This document shows positions 7,685 to 15,102 of a DNA stretch of 19,515 nucleotides, in pieces. The translations under genes and the position numbers were made by a program. The notes beneath the pieces are model-generated. The model saw only the letters and a program-made list of their open reading frames with translations. It had not been told where the DNA came from and ran no database searches. The stretch's first letter is position 1. Every line of letters begins with the position of its first letter. This stretch comes from JBGOUJ01 sp041477005 (lineage in GTDB: Bacteria; Acidobacteriota; Terriglobia; Bryobacterales; JACQDG01), in the NCBI GenBank assembly GCA_041477005.1, contig JBGOUJ010000072.1, forward strand, positions 1 to 19,515, given 5' to 3'.

Positions 7685-8647
7685 TCAAACCTCGATGTCA
7701 ATGATCTTGCGAATGGTCAGGAACCCCAAAAACTGCAAGCCGATACAAACCACCAGCATGATCTTGCCGGTCGGGTCGTTGATGAAAAACATGATGTAAT
7801 CCGGGTTGGTGTAGAACATCAGGACCGCCACCGTCATCGGAATCATCGAAAGCACCAGGCCCGAAATGCGGCCGTGCGCGCTGATGGCCCGAATCTGTCC
7901 GCGCAGCTTGAACCGCTCGCGGATCAGGTAGGCCAGGTTGTCCAACAGCTCGGCCAGATTGCCGCCGGTGCGCTTCTGCAGCAGCACCGCCGAGACGAAG
8001 AAGTGCACGTCGATCAGCGGCACGCGTTTGCCCAGCTTCTCCAGCGCCACATCCAGCGGCAGGCCCAGGTTTTGCTCCTCGAAGGTCCTCTTGAACTCGC
8101 CGGCGATCGGCTCCGGGAATTCCTTGTGCAGCATCTCCAGAGAGACCGAGAAGGCGTGGCCGGCGCGCATGGCGCGGGATACGAATTCGAGAGAGTCGGG
8201 AAACTGCTCCTCGATCTTGCCCAACCGCTGGGAGCGCTTCTGCCAGATAAAAATGAATGGCAGGGCGGCGCCGATCAGCGTCCCGATCGGCGAAATAGGC
8301 CTGCCGCGCGGCAAGAGATACCAGAAAATGTTGAAGAACACTACCGCCAGAAACAGCGAGGCGTGGACCAGTTGGGACGGCTCCCACTTCAGCCCCCCTT
8401 GCTCGATGTAGTCCTTCAACTTGGTCTTGAGGTCGCCGCCAAGCAGGATCTCGGCAAACTTTCGCCTTTCCAGGCCTTCGGACTTGATCAGTTGCGTCTG
8501 CTTGAGGGCTTTGGCGGTTCGCACCCTTCCCGACAGCCGGTCCTTGATCTCGTCCACGTCCCGCTTGTGCATCGAGCGCGAGACCACCCGCGAGGCCAAA
8601 AGGGTGGTCATCAGAACCGCGAGGAAAACAACGACTGCCATGGCCAT
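7685..8647 (-). CDS. tadB: Tad pilus inner-membrane platform protein TadB
   Basis: 320 residues, T2SF family. There is one N-terminal membrane segment (about 3-20), two more at about 93-135 (SLFLAVVFFNIFWYLL, GTLIGAALPFIFIW), the T2SF domain at about 145-270 (EQFPDSLEFVSRAMRAGHAF, LLQKRTGGNLAELLDNLA) and C-terminal membrane segments. With TadC it forms the platform for pilin extrusion. The ATG at 8647 follows an AGGA motif; a second in-frame ATG two codons later is possible. The gap to tadA is longer than elsewhere (81 bases) and holds a hairpin. Confidence 0.93.
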   Translation of the reverse strand: MAMAVVVFLAVLMTTLLASRVVSRSMHKRDVDEIKDRLSGRVRTAKALKQTQLIKSEGLERRKFAEILLGGDLKTKLKDYIEQGGLKWEPSQLVHASLFLAVVFFNIFWYLLPRGRPISPIGTLIGAALPFIFIWQKRSQRLGKIEEQFPDSLEFVSRAMRAGHAFSVSLEMLHKEFPEPIAGEFKRTFEEQNLGLPLDVALEKLGKRVPLIDVHFFVSAVLLQKRTGGNLAELLDNLAYLIRERFKLRGQIRAISAHGRISGLVLSMIPMTVAVLMFYTNPDYIMFFINDPTGKIMLVVCIGLQFLGFLTIRKIIDIEV

Positions 8648-8664
8648 AATAAAATCCTGATCCT

Positions 8665-8712
8665 GGGCCGTAGATCGTGGGCCCGAAGGCTTCCCTGCGA
8701 TCTACCAGGCCC
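8665..8712 (-). promoter_or_regulatory. Hairpin in the tadA-tadB junction
   Basis: 8665-8677 pairs with 8698-8712 (8 continuous pairs plus a GC-rich base separated by a 2-base bulge) around a 20-base loop. It ends 17 bases before the tadB start and is followed on the - strand by AGGATCAGGATTTTATT. It may be an RNA processing or partial attenuation site setting tadB/tadC levels; function is inferred. Confidence 0.4.
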
Positions 8713-8728
8713 GTTCTGCGATGCTTCC

Positions 8729-10096
8729 CTAGCCGACGTCCTCCGTGCTCTCGAACATCTCCATGGGTAGCCGCATGCCGGAGGCCAGGAACTTCTCATA
8801 AAACTTGGGACGGATGCCGGTCGCCGAGAAGCGGCCGATGACCCGGCCTTCCTGATTCACGCCCCGTTTTTCAAACACGAACAGGTCCTGCAGCGTCACC
8901 ACCTCGCCTTCCATACCGGTGACCTCGGTGACGCTGGTCACGCGCCGCGTGCCGTCGCTCATGCGCGCCACCTGCACGATCAGGTCGACGGCAGCGGCGA
9001 TCTGCTGGCGAATGGCGCTGAGCGGCATGTTGCCGCCGCCCTGCATGACCATCACTTCCAGGCGGCTGACGACGTCGCGGGGCGTGTTGGCGTGTACCGT
9101 GGTCATCGAGCCGTCGTGGCCCGTGTTCATGGCCTGCAGCATGTCCAGCGCTTCCTCGCCGCGGCACTCACCGATGATGATCCGGTCCGGCCGCATGCGG
9201 AGGCTGTTGATGAGCAACTGGCGCTGTTTGATGGCGCCCTCGCCTTCCAGGTTCGGCGGACGCGTCTCCAGGCGCGCCAGGTGCGGCTGCTTGAGCTGCA
9301 GCTCGGCCGCGTCCTCGATCGTAACCACGCGCTCTTTGGGCGAAATGAACGCCGACAGCGCGTTCAGCATGGTCGTTTTGCCGGCGCCGGTTCCGCCGGA
9401 GACCACGATGTTCAGCCGCGCCTTTACCGCCGCCTGCAGCAGCTCCAGCATGCTGCGGGTCATCGATTGCTTCTCCACCAGGTCGTCGGGCATCAGCTTG
9501 TCGGTGCCGAACCGGCGGATCGACAGCAGCGGCCCGTCCACGGCGAGCGGCGGGATGATAGCGTTGACGCGCGACCCGTCCGTGAGCCGGGCGTCCACCA
9601 TCGGCGACGACTCGTCCACCCGGCGCCCCACCTGGCTGACGATCTTGTCGATGATCCGCAGCAGGTGCTGGTCGTCCTTGAAGGTGACCGTGGAGAGCTC
9701 CAACTGGCCCCGGCGCTCGATGTAAACCTGGCGGTGGGTGTTCACCAGAATGTCGCTGATGGTGGGATCTTGCAGCAGCGGCTCGAGCGGCCCCAGGCCG
9801 AAGACCTCGTCCAGAACCTCGTCGCAGACCTGCTGCCGCTCCATCGAGCTGAGCAGCGTCGATTCGGCGTCGAGCAGGGCCAGCAAGGCGGTACGGACCT
9901 CGCTGCGCATCTTCTGGTTGTCGATCGTCGCCAGCGCCTCGAGGTTGATCTTGTCGAGCAGCTTGCGGTGGAGAGTGAATTTCAGCTCCTGGTACTCGGG
10001 GTTGAGGGAGAGCTTCGTGCGGCCGGCGCTGCGCCGCAGCCGGTCTTCCCAGCCCACGTCTTGCTGCGTGTGTTGAAGGTTCGTTAGTGTAGCCAT
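8729..10096 (-). CDS. cpaF: Tad pilus assembly ATPase TadA/CpaF
   Basis: 455 residues, secretion ATPase of the VirB11/CpaF type that powers pilus extension (and probably retraction). An N-terminal helical domain (about 1-110) is followed by the N2 domain (GLGPLEPLLQDPTISDILVN at 100-119) and the RecA-like ATPase core: Walker A GGTGAGKTT at 234-242, Asp box TIEDAAEL at 259-266, Walker B RIIIGE at 305-310, and His box GHDGSMTTVHAN at 326-337. All catalytic residues are intact. It is cytoplasmic and docks on TadB/TadC. The start is 18 bases after the cpaE/tadZ stop. The ribosome site before the ATG is weak. Confidence 0.96.
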   Translation of the reverse strand: MATLTNLQHTQQDVGWEDRLRRSAGRTKLSLNPEYQELKFTLHRKLLDKINLEALATIDNQKMRSEVRTALLALLDAESTLLSSMERQQVCDEVLDEVFGLGPLEPLLQDPTISDILVNTHRQVYIERRGQLELSTVTFKDDQHLLRIIDKIVSQVGRRVDESSPMVDARLTDGSRVNAIIPPLAVDGPLLSIRRFGTDKLMPDDLVEKQSMTRSMLELLQAAVKARLNIVVSGGTGAGKTTMLNALSAFISPKERVVTIEDAAELQLKQPHLARLETRPPNLEGEGAIKQRQLLINSLRMRPDRIIIGECRGEEALDMLQAMNTGHDGSMTTVHANTPRDVVSRLEVMVMQGGGNMPLSAIRQQIAAAVDLIVQVARMSDGTRRVTSVTEVTGMEGEVVTLQDLFVFEKRGVNQEGRVIGRFSATGIRPKFYEKFLASGMRLPMEMFESTEDVG

Positions 10097-10114
10097 AGTC
10101 GTTTCTTGGAGTCC

Positions 10115-11329
10115 TCAACCCTCCGGCAGAAGGGCCGCCAGATTCAGGACCCCCACATTTTTCTGGCTTTTCTCCTGCGCCCGCTCCGGTCCGGCGATCC
10201 CGTCAACGAAGCGGCGAATGCGTTTTCCCAAGTCACAATTGGACGGCACCGGCCGGCCCACGGTCAGGGACCGGTGCACGGTGGCATAGTCATCCGGAAA
10301 GGTGGCATGCACCGGAAAGTTGAAGACCCGCTCCATGTCCTGGCAACTCAGCTCGTCGCGGCGGCTGCTGCGGTTGACCAAGACCCGGAAGCGGTCCCGG
10401 TTGAAGCCCATCTGGTCCAGGAAGCCGATGCACTTGCGCGTCATGTGCAGCGACGGCAGCTCGGGTGTGCAAACGACGAAGATCAGGTCGGCGTCGCCCA
10501 GCGTAGCCATCGAGATGCGTTCGTAAGCCGCCGGCAGATCCACCACCACCACTTCGTAGATCACGCGGCCGTATTCCAGCAGCTCATGCACGCGATGCCC
10601 CTCGAAGGCCATGGCCTCCGGCTTTTCCGGCGCCGGCATCACATCGAGGCCTCCCACGTTGGCGACCAGCGCGTTCCACAGGCTGGTGTCGAGCTGGTCG
10701 GAGTGCCGGATGCCGTCCAGCAGCGAGTAGCTGTGGCTCAGCTTCAGCGCGAACGAGAGGGTGCCGCCGAGCATGTCGAAGTCGGCCAGCAGGATCTTTT
10801 GCTGCCCGTCCTTGCGCAGGGCGAAGGCGGTGTTGTACGCCAGCGTGGTCGCGCCGTAGCCGGCCTTGGCGCCCACGAAGGCGATCAGCTTGCCGCGCGC
10901 CGGCTGCGTCCGCTCCTCGTTTTCCCGCAGCCGCAGGACACGGGCGATGACTGTATTCTGCGTGGGGATGTCGAACGGGGCGCAGAGAAACTCCGTGGCC
11001 CCGGCCCGCAGCGAGCGCATAATCACTTCCGCGTCGCTGGTGGGATGCAGCCCGATGATGTGCACCGTCGGCCGGAACGAGGTGATGTAGGGCATCAGCC
11101 CCAGCGCCGTCTCCAGGTGCGAGCTCAGATCGAGCAGAATCAGGTCGGGCCGCAACTGCCTCACGCGCATGTCCAGGGCCTGCGGCGTGGGATAGGTCTT
11201 CACGTCGGCCAGGATGTTGAACGTCTTGTTGTCGGCCAAAGTGCCGGTGAACTGCTGGGCCAGCGTCCGATTGGGGCAAATCAGCAGCGCCGTCAGTTCC
11301 GCTCCCTGTTTGATTGCGTACGGTGCCAT
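10115..11329 (-). CDS. cpaE: Tad pilus localisation protein TadZ/CpaE (pseudo-receiver plus MinD-like ATPase)
   Basis: 404 residues. Residues about 11-130 form a response-regulator-like fold with an Asp in the phospho-acceptor strand (PDLILLDLS, D67), but the usual acidic pair in strand 1 is replaced by CPN, so phosphorylation is doubtful. Residues about 147-390 are a MinD/ParA-type ATPase with a deviant P-loop GAKAGYGATT at 153-162: the signature Lys is kept, while the Lys of the usual GKT/S is Ala. LLADFD at 180-185 is the Walker A' region. TadZ/CpaE proteins position the Tad apparatus, often at the pole, and commonly have atypical P-loops. GGGAG eight bases before the ATG supports the start. 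Confidence 0.92.
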   Translation of the reverse strand: MAPYAIKQGAELTALLICPNRTLAQQFTGTLADNKTFNILADVKTYPTPQALDMRVRQLRPDLILLDLSSHLETALGLMPYITSFRPTVHIIGLHPTSDAEVIMRSLRAGATEFLCAPFDIPTQNTVIARVLRLRENEERTQPARGKLIAFVGAKAGYGATTLAYNTAFALRKDGQQKILLADFDMLGGTLSFALKLSHSYSLLDGIRHSDQLDTSLWNALVANVGGLDVMPAPEKPEAMAFEGHRVHELLEYGRVIYEVVVVDLPAAYERISMATLGDADLIFVVCTPELPSLHMTRKCIGFLDQMGFNRDRFRVLVNRSSRRDELSCQDMERVFNFPVHATFPDDYATVHRSLTVGRPVPSNCDLGKRIRRFVDGIAGPERAQEKSQKNVGVLNLAALLPEG

Positions 11330-11355
11330 CTTTCACTCCCTGGACCGTTCCGTCC

Positions 11356-12720
11356 CTACTTCTTCTTCATCTCCGGATGCAGAGGCATCAGCTCGACCGG
11401 CAGAGGAATCTCCGGCTTCTTGTCGCCCGCCGCTATGGCCGAAGCAAACTCCGGAGTCACCAGCACGAGCAGCTCGCTGTTGTTCTTGTTTTCCGCCCGG
11501 GTCTTGAACAGGTTCCCCAGCAGGGGGATGCTCGCCAAGCCGGGAATCCGGGACAGGTTTTCCGTGACCCGGCGGTCGAGCAGGCCGGCGATCACAAAAC
11601 TCTGGCCGGCCGAAAGCTCGATATCCGTCTCCACGCGGCGGGTGGAAAGCGCCGGGATGGTGAAGCCCGAAATGCTGAGCGCATTGGCAAAGTCGAGCGC
11701 GCTGACCTCCGGCCGCACGTGCAGCTTGATGGTTTCGGAAGCCGTAAAAATGGGCAGAAAGGTCAGCTTGATGCCGAACTCCCGAAACTGAATCGAAATC
11801 GCCCCGGCGTTGGCGCCGCCCTGCACCACCGGGAAGGGGAACTCGCCGCCGACCAGGAAGCTGGCTTCCTTGCCGCTGGTGGCGACCAGGTTCGGCTCGG
11901 CCAGGATCTCGATCAGGTTATTGGTCTGCAGATCCTTGATGGCCGCGCCCAGGTTCAGGTCGGGCCGGAAGGCGAAGACATTGAGCAAGTCGCTCAGGCT
12001 GAAGGTCGAGGCGGTGCCGGTCACCGACCCGCCGATTCTCCCTTGCACCGTCGGGGTGGTGGCCCCGCCGAACTGCTGCGTGCCGACCGCGCCGATCGTG
12101 TTAAACGCGCCGGTGCTGAACAGATTGACGCCCAATTGCTGGACCGCCGTCCGCTGCACCTCGGCGAAGCGGACCTTTAGCAGGATCTGCTTCTCGTTGA
12201 GCGGCGCCACCGCCAGGTTGTTGACCACGGGGCGGCCCAGGCTGGCAGCCATCAGCCCGGCCTTCTCCGCCACCGCCACGGAGCTGACACGCCCGATCAG
12301 CGAGACCGTCTTTTCGGTGGCCATCAACTGGATGTTCTCGCCCGGAAACGTGCCCTGGAACTGCTGCTGGATCTGCTGTACATTGGCCCCCACGTTGAGG
12401 GTGAAGAAATTTCTCTCGCCGTTCTTCGACCAGATGACCAGCGTGGTGACGCCCGGCCCTTTGGCGTTGAGCAGCACCTCCTTGGTGGAAACGGCTACCG
12501 CGTCGGCGACCTCCGGGTTGGAGATCGAGATGCGCGCAATCTCATCGGGGTGATCCAGAATGACCGACTTGCCGACCGTCATCGTCAACTCCTCGTTACG
12601 GCCCGGCGCGGCCGGCGCGCTGTCGGCCGCTCGCAGAGCTGGGCCGGCTAGGGCAATCGCCACCAGGGCGAAAACGAGCGGCCCGACAAGGAAAGCCGGA
12701 ATGGGGGGGCGATTTCGCAT
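11356..12720 (-). CDS. cpaC: Tad outer-membrane secretin RcpA/CpaC
   Basis: 454 residues. A signal peptide (cleavage near LRA at residue 31) precedes a pilus secretin N domain at about 42-110 (MTVGKSVILDHPDEIARISISNPEVADA, split across the N0-like fold), a BON/N1-like part at about 115-170 (VSLIGRVSSVAVAEKAGLMAASL), and the secretin barrel at about 175-425 with ILAEPNLVATSGKEASFLVGG and the signature IPLLGNLFK at 398-406. It forms the outer-membrane channel for the Flp pilus. The polar C-terminal tail ends in KKK. The ATG at 12720 follows AGGTG. Confidence 0.95.
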   Translation of the reverse strand: MRNRPPIPAFLVGPLVFALVAIALAGPALRAADSAPAAPGRNEELTMTVGKSVILDHPDEIARISISNPEVADAVAVSTKEVLLNAKGPGVTTLVIWSKNGERNFFTLNVGANVQQIQQQFQGTFPGENIQLMATEKTVSLIGRVSSVAVAEKAGLMAASLGRPVVNNLAVAPLNEKQILLKVRFAEVQRTAVQQLGVNLFSTGAFNTIGAVGTQQFGGATTPTVQGRIGGSVTGTASTFSLSDLLNVFAFRPDLNLGAAIKDLQTNNLIEILAEPNLVATSGKEASFLVGGEFPFPVVQGGANAGAISIQFREFGIKLTFLPIFTASETIKLHVRPEVSALDFANALSISGFTIPALSTRRVETDIELSAGQSFVIAGLLDRRVTENLSRIPGLASIPLLGNLFKTRAENKNNSELLVLVTPEFASAIAAGDKKPEIPLPVELMPLHPEMKKK

Positions 12721-12740
12721 ATTGGCACCTGATCCTCTCG

Positions 12741-12789
12741 CCGGCCCCTGGAGCCGCCCCTCGCGGGCGGCGGCAGCTCTCCGGGCCGG
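12741..12789 (-). promoter_or_regulatory. Stem-loop between cpaB and cpaC
   Basis: Outer arms 12741-12747 and 12783-12789 (7 bp) enclose an inner hairpin 12753-12759/12765-12771 (7 bp, 5-base loop). It occupies most of the 85-base gap and lies about 20 bases before the cpaC start. No T run follows. It may affect mRNA stability or stoichiometry within the operon. Confidence 0.4.
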
Positions 12790-12805
12790 TCTGGTTCTGT
12801 CTCCG

Positions 12806-13693
12806 TCAGTTCTTGTCGGGCTTGTTGAACCCGACGGTCTCCACGGCTCTCTTCTCTCCCCGGATGACCTCCACCTGCTGTATCACTGGCGGTGGCGGCG
12901 GCAGGGCCACCGTCGGCGGGGGCGTGGCGGCGGCCACCCGCACCGGGCGAGGCCGCGGCTCCGCCTTCTTCTCCGGAGCTCCTCCGGAGTAGAGCGCGGT
13001 GACGCGGACGCTGGCCGGCTTCTCGGTCTTGTCGTCGGTCGGGTTGCGCAACACCAGTTGAATGCGCCCCTCGTTGGCCGCCAGGGTCAGGATCTCGGCC
13101 TGCTCCGGTGTGGCCAGCATGGTCACCACCGGCACGTTTTCCGGTTGCCCGCGCGGATCGGGCTGAATCTTCGTGCCGGCGCTGATCACCAGCATGTTTT
13201 GGAGCACGGTGGTGGTCATGCGGTTATTGTCACCGCCGCCGGGCGCACTGCCGGTAACCAGCACGTCCACCCGCGTGCCGGCAAACACAAAGCCCGACAC
13301 CGCGATGACGTCGGTGACGCGCACCGAGACGGCCCGCATCCCCGGGGGAATGATGGAGCTGAGGCCCACGCCCGCGTTCTTTTCGCTCAGGCGTCCGACC
13401 ACCAGCGGTTCTTCGGCCAACACGTGGCTCACCACCGCGCGATCCACTACGTCCTCGATCTTGGCGTATCCGCCTTTCGGATAGTTGTCCGCCGGCCACT
13501 TGACCACGTGCAGGTCGGAGGGTTTGACGGTGGTGCCCACCTGCATGTCGGCCGTGGCCACCACCAGATCTTTGGTTTCGTACTTCTCTTTGCGGGGGGA
13601 GTTGGCACGTACGGTGATCTGGTAGAAAATCGCGGAAACCAGCAGAGCCAGAACCACCGACATACCCAACACAGTCATGAATCGCTTGTCCAT
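12806..13693 (-). CDS. cpaB: Tad pilus assembly protein CpaB/RcpC (SAF domain)
   Basis: 295 residues. One N-terminal membrane anchor (about 7-27), then a SAF domain at about 42-105 (VVATADMQVGTTVKPSDLHVVKWP, split across strands) and the RcpC/CpaB domain at about 110-235 (IPPGMRAVSVRVTDV, GFVFAGTRVDVLVTG, TLAANEGRIQLVLRNP). The periplasmic protein is thought to work with the secretin, possibly contacting peptidoglycan. An unusual Pro-rich stretch (PPPTVALPPPPPV at 258-270) precedes the C-terminus and could span the periplasm. It starts 12 bases after the cpaA stop, consistent with an operon. Confidence 0.93.
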   Translation of the reverse strand: MDKRFMTVLGMSVVLALLVSAIFYQITVRANSPRKEKYETKDLVVATADMQVGTTVKPSDLHVVKWPADNYPKGGYAKIEDVVDRAVVSHVLAEEPLVVGRLSEKNAGVGLSSIIPPGMRAVSVRVTDVIAVSGFVFAGTRVDVLVTGSAPGGGDNNRMTTTVLQNMLVISAGTKIQPDPRGQPENVPVVTMLATPEQAEILTLAANEGRIQLVLRNPTDDKTEKPASVRVTALYSGGAPEKKAEPRPRPVRVAAATPPPTVALPPPPPVIQQVEVIRGEKRAVETVGFNKPDKN

Positions 13694-13705
13694 ATTCGAT
13701 CTCGC

Positions 13706-14155
13706 TTATCCGGCGGCGAAGGAAAGCAAAACTCCCAGGGTGATGGCCGGGGCGTAGGGAATCGCCTCGGGCCCCTTCGTCGCGCTGATTGGAATACTGC
13801 TTCGTAACTTGCGCACCAGCAGGAAGCCGAGCGCAAACAAGGCTCCTACAATGGCGGTGAGTAAAGCGGCCAGGAGTGTCTGCGACGCGCCGAGGACTGC
13901 GCCGAAGCCGGCCATCAGCTTGATGTCGCCCGCCCCCATGCCGCCGAGAAGGAAAAATACAAAGAAAACAAGAAAACCGACCAATGTTCCGGCCAGCGAG
14001 CTGCCCGCTCCCTTCCAGCCGTGCAACGCGGTCTGCGCCCCCAGGCCCAGCCCGAAGGCGGCCGCCGAGGTCTTGTTGGAGATGCGGCGGCGCCAGATGT
14101 CTTCGGCGGTGGCCGCCGCGCCGATCAATATCGAGATGGAAAGCAACCAGTGCAT
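13706..14155 (-). CDS. cpaA: Prepilin peptidase CpaA/TadV
   Basis: 149-residue polytopic aspartyl protease of the A24 family without the N-terminal methylase domain, the usual short TadV form. The two catalytic Asp are visible: D19 in TAEDIWRRRISN and D77 in the GxGD motif MGAGDIKLMAGFG (G74-D77). About five hydrophobic segments are seen. It cleaves the Flp prepilin leader after Gly at the cytoplasmic face of the inner membrane. It follows the second pilin gene by 94 bases. There is no strong Shine-Dalgarno before the ATG (CGAGCC). Confidence 0.93.
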   Translation of the reverse strand: MHWLLSISILIGAAATAEDIWRRRISNKTSAAAFGLGLGAQTALHGWKGAGSSLAGTLVGFLVFFVFFLLGGMGAGDIKLMAGFGAVLGASQTLLAALLTAIVGALFALGFLLVRKLRSSIPISATKGPEAIPYAPAITLGVLLSFAAG

Positions 14156-14161
14156 GGCTCG

Positions 14162-14205
14162 AAAAAAGGCGCCGAACCCCCTCCCGAGTCGGCCGGCCCA
14201 GCGCC
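14162..14205 (-). terminator. Possible weak terminator/attenuator between the pilins and cpaA
   Basis: On the - strand a T6 run (A6 at 14162-14167) follows GGCGCC at 14168-14173, of which five bases can pair with 14201-14205. The stem is short and the loop long, so support is weak. Partial termination here would give the pilin excess typical of flp operons. Confidence 0.25.
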
Positions 14206-14249
14206 ACTCAGGCCGCCGGCCGCTCCGGGAAAGGGTCGCCGGCCGCCGA

Positions 14250-14435
14250 CTACGACGCGGCCTTGGACAGAACGGAAGCCATTCTGCTGAAAATGGTGCT
14301 GATGCTGGTGGAAATACCCGGCAGCAGCGCCCCGGCTGCCACGGCGATGAAACCGGCCAGCAGGGCGTATTCGACCAGGTCCTGGCCTCGTGTTTCGCGA
14401 GCCAGCCTGATCAGGATCAAATTCAATCTCTTCAT
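14250..14435 (-). CDS. flp: Flp-family pilin, second copy
   Basis: 61 residues from the ATG at 14435, preferred over a GTG two codons upstream because AGGAG lies eight bases before the ATG. A 17-residue leader (MKRLNLILIRLARETRG) ends in Gly, and the mature part begins QDLVEYALLAGF, with Glu at +5 and Tyr at +6 as in Flp pilins. One hydrophobic helix is followed by a Ser/Thr-rich tail. The mature protein is identical to the upstream copy except Lys instead of Asn four residues from the end. CpaA should process it and TadA/B/C assemble it into the pilus fibre. Confidence 0.95.
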   Translation of the reverse strand: MKRLNLILIRLARETRGQDLVEYALLAGFIAVAAGALLPGISTSISTIFSRMASVLSKAAS

Positions 14436-14537
14436 GTTCACTTCTCCTTTTATCTCTCGGACTGCACGGCGTCCCCTCGGCCGGTCGAGACCGACTCAAC
14501 AGGGCGGGGGCGCGCCGCGGCGCCCTGAGCGGCCGGA

Positions 14538-14565
14538 GGCGGGCCGCACGACCTGCGGCCTCGCC
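14538..14565 (-). other. Hairpin between the two pilin genes
   Basis: 14538-14548 pairs with 14554-14565 (11 pairs with a one-base bulge, loop CGACC). The whole spacer 14436-14620 is very GC-rich and holds no gene apart from the AGGAG ribosome site of the downstream pilin. No T run is present. Confidence 0.35.
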
Positions 14566-14620
14566 CCCCTACGAAGGAACTCTTGCTTCCCCCTACCGCG
14601 AACCCCAACGAGCCCCCCGA

Positions 14621-14806
14621 CTACGAAGCGGCGTTGGACAGAACCGACGCCATGCGGCTGAAGATCGTGCTGATACTCGTCGAAATGCCGGGCAGCAAGG
14701 CCCCGGCGGCCACCGCGATGAAGCCGGCCAGCAGTGCGTACTCCACCAGATCCTGACCTCGGGAATCGCGAAACAATGACTTCAAGAGGCAATACAGTTT
14801 GTTCAC
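14621..14806 (-). CDS. flp: Flp-family pilin, first copy
   Basis: 61 residues from a GTG at 14806 with AAGGAG eight bases upstream. The leader of 17 residues (MNKLYCLLKSLFRDSRG) ends in Gly, and QDLVEY follows with the Glu+5/Tyr+6 processing motif. The hydrophobic helix FIAVAAGALLPG is followed by STSISTIFSRMAS and a short tail. It is the major fibre subunit candidate. It is the first clearly functional gene of the Tad cluster on this strand, so promoter elements should lie between here and 15261, but none is convincing by eye. Confidence 0.95.
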   Translation of the reverse strand: MNKLYCLLKSLFRDSRGQDLVEYALLAGFIAVAAGALLPGISTSISTIFSRMASVLSNAAS

Positions 14807-14819
14807 CTTGTTTCTCCTT

Positions 14820-14837
14820 GTGTCCCGAGCGGGACAC
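14820..14837 (-). promoter_or_regulatory. Hairpin directly upstream of the first pilin's ribosome site
   Basis: Seven perfect pairs (14820-14826 with 14831-14837) with a four-base loop. On the - strand the hairpin base abuts the AAGGAG of the first pilin within two or three bases. A 5' structure in this place can protect the mRNA or influence ribosome access. Confidence 0.45.
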
Positions 14838-14874
14838 CGCTTGGTTGGTCTGGCGGCCGGACCCGGCCCCGGGA

Positions 14875-14890
14875 GCGTCCCGAAGGACGC
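14875..14890 (-). other. UUCG tetraloop hairpin in the pilin leader region
   Basis: On the - strand GCGTCC-TTCG-GGACGC forms a six-pair stem closed by C-G around UUCG, an exceptionally stable RNA tetraloop. It is about 70 bases upstream of the first pilin start and could be part of its 5' untranslated region. Confidence 0.45.
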
Positions 14891-15102
14891 CCTAAGGCTC
14901 GCCCCGCAGGGCCCCCCACCCAGAGGGCTGCGGGTCCGACGCCATCTTGTGATCGGGGGGTTCGCGATGTCGCGGGCGCGCCGTTACGGGCGCGCGCGGC
15001 GCCGCGGCCGGAAGCAGATCGCACCGGACGCGAGCCTGCATCCATACCAGGGGAAAAACCAGGGGAAGACTTGTATCGCCGAGAAGTCGTACCAGAAGTC
15101 CG

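Noticed and set aside
6674..8770. A 698-codon open frame on the + strand
   Set aside because: It is antisense to tadC and tadB, which have clear families, membrane segments and ribosome sites. The + frame gives a His/Gln/Arg-rich sequence typical of reverse-complement GC-rich coding DNA.
10106..11791. A 561-codon open frame on the + strand
   Set aside because: It is antisense to cpaE and the end of cpaC and shows no domain or sensible composition.
12560..13807. A 415-codon open frame on the + strand
   Set aside because: Antisense shadow of cpaB and its flanks, with no recognisable motif.
14803..15102. Continuation of the decayed pilin frame down to a GTGA overlap with the first flp gene
   Set aside because: The overlap looks like translational coupling, but the sequence is Gly/Arg/Pro/Ser-rich with no pilin or other features, so openness is probably due to high GC.
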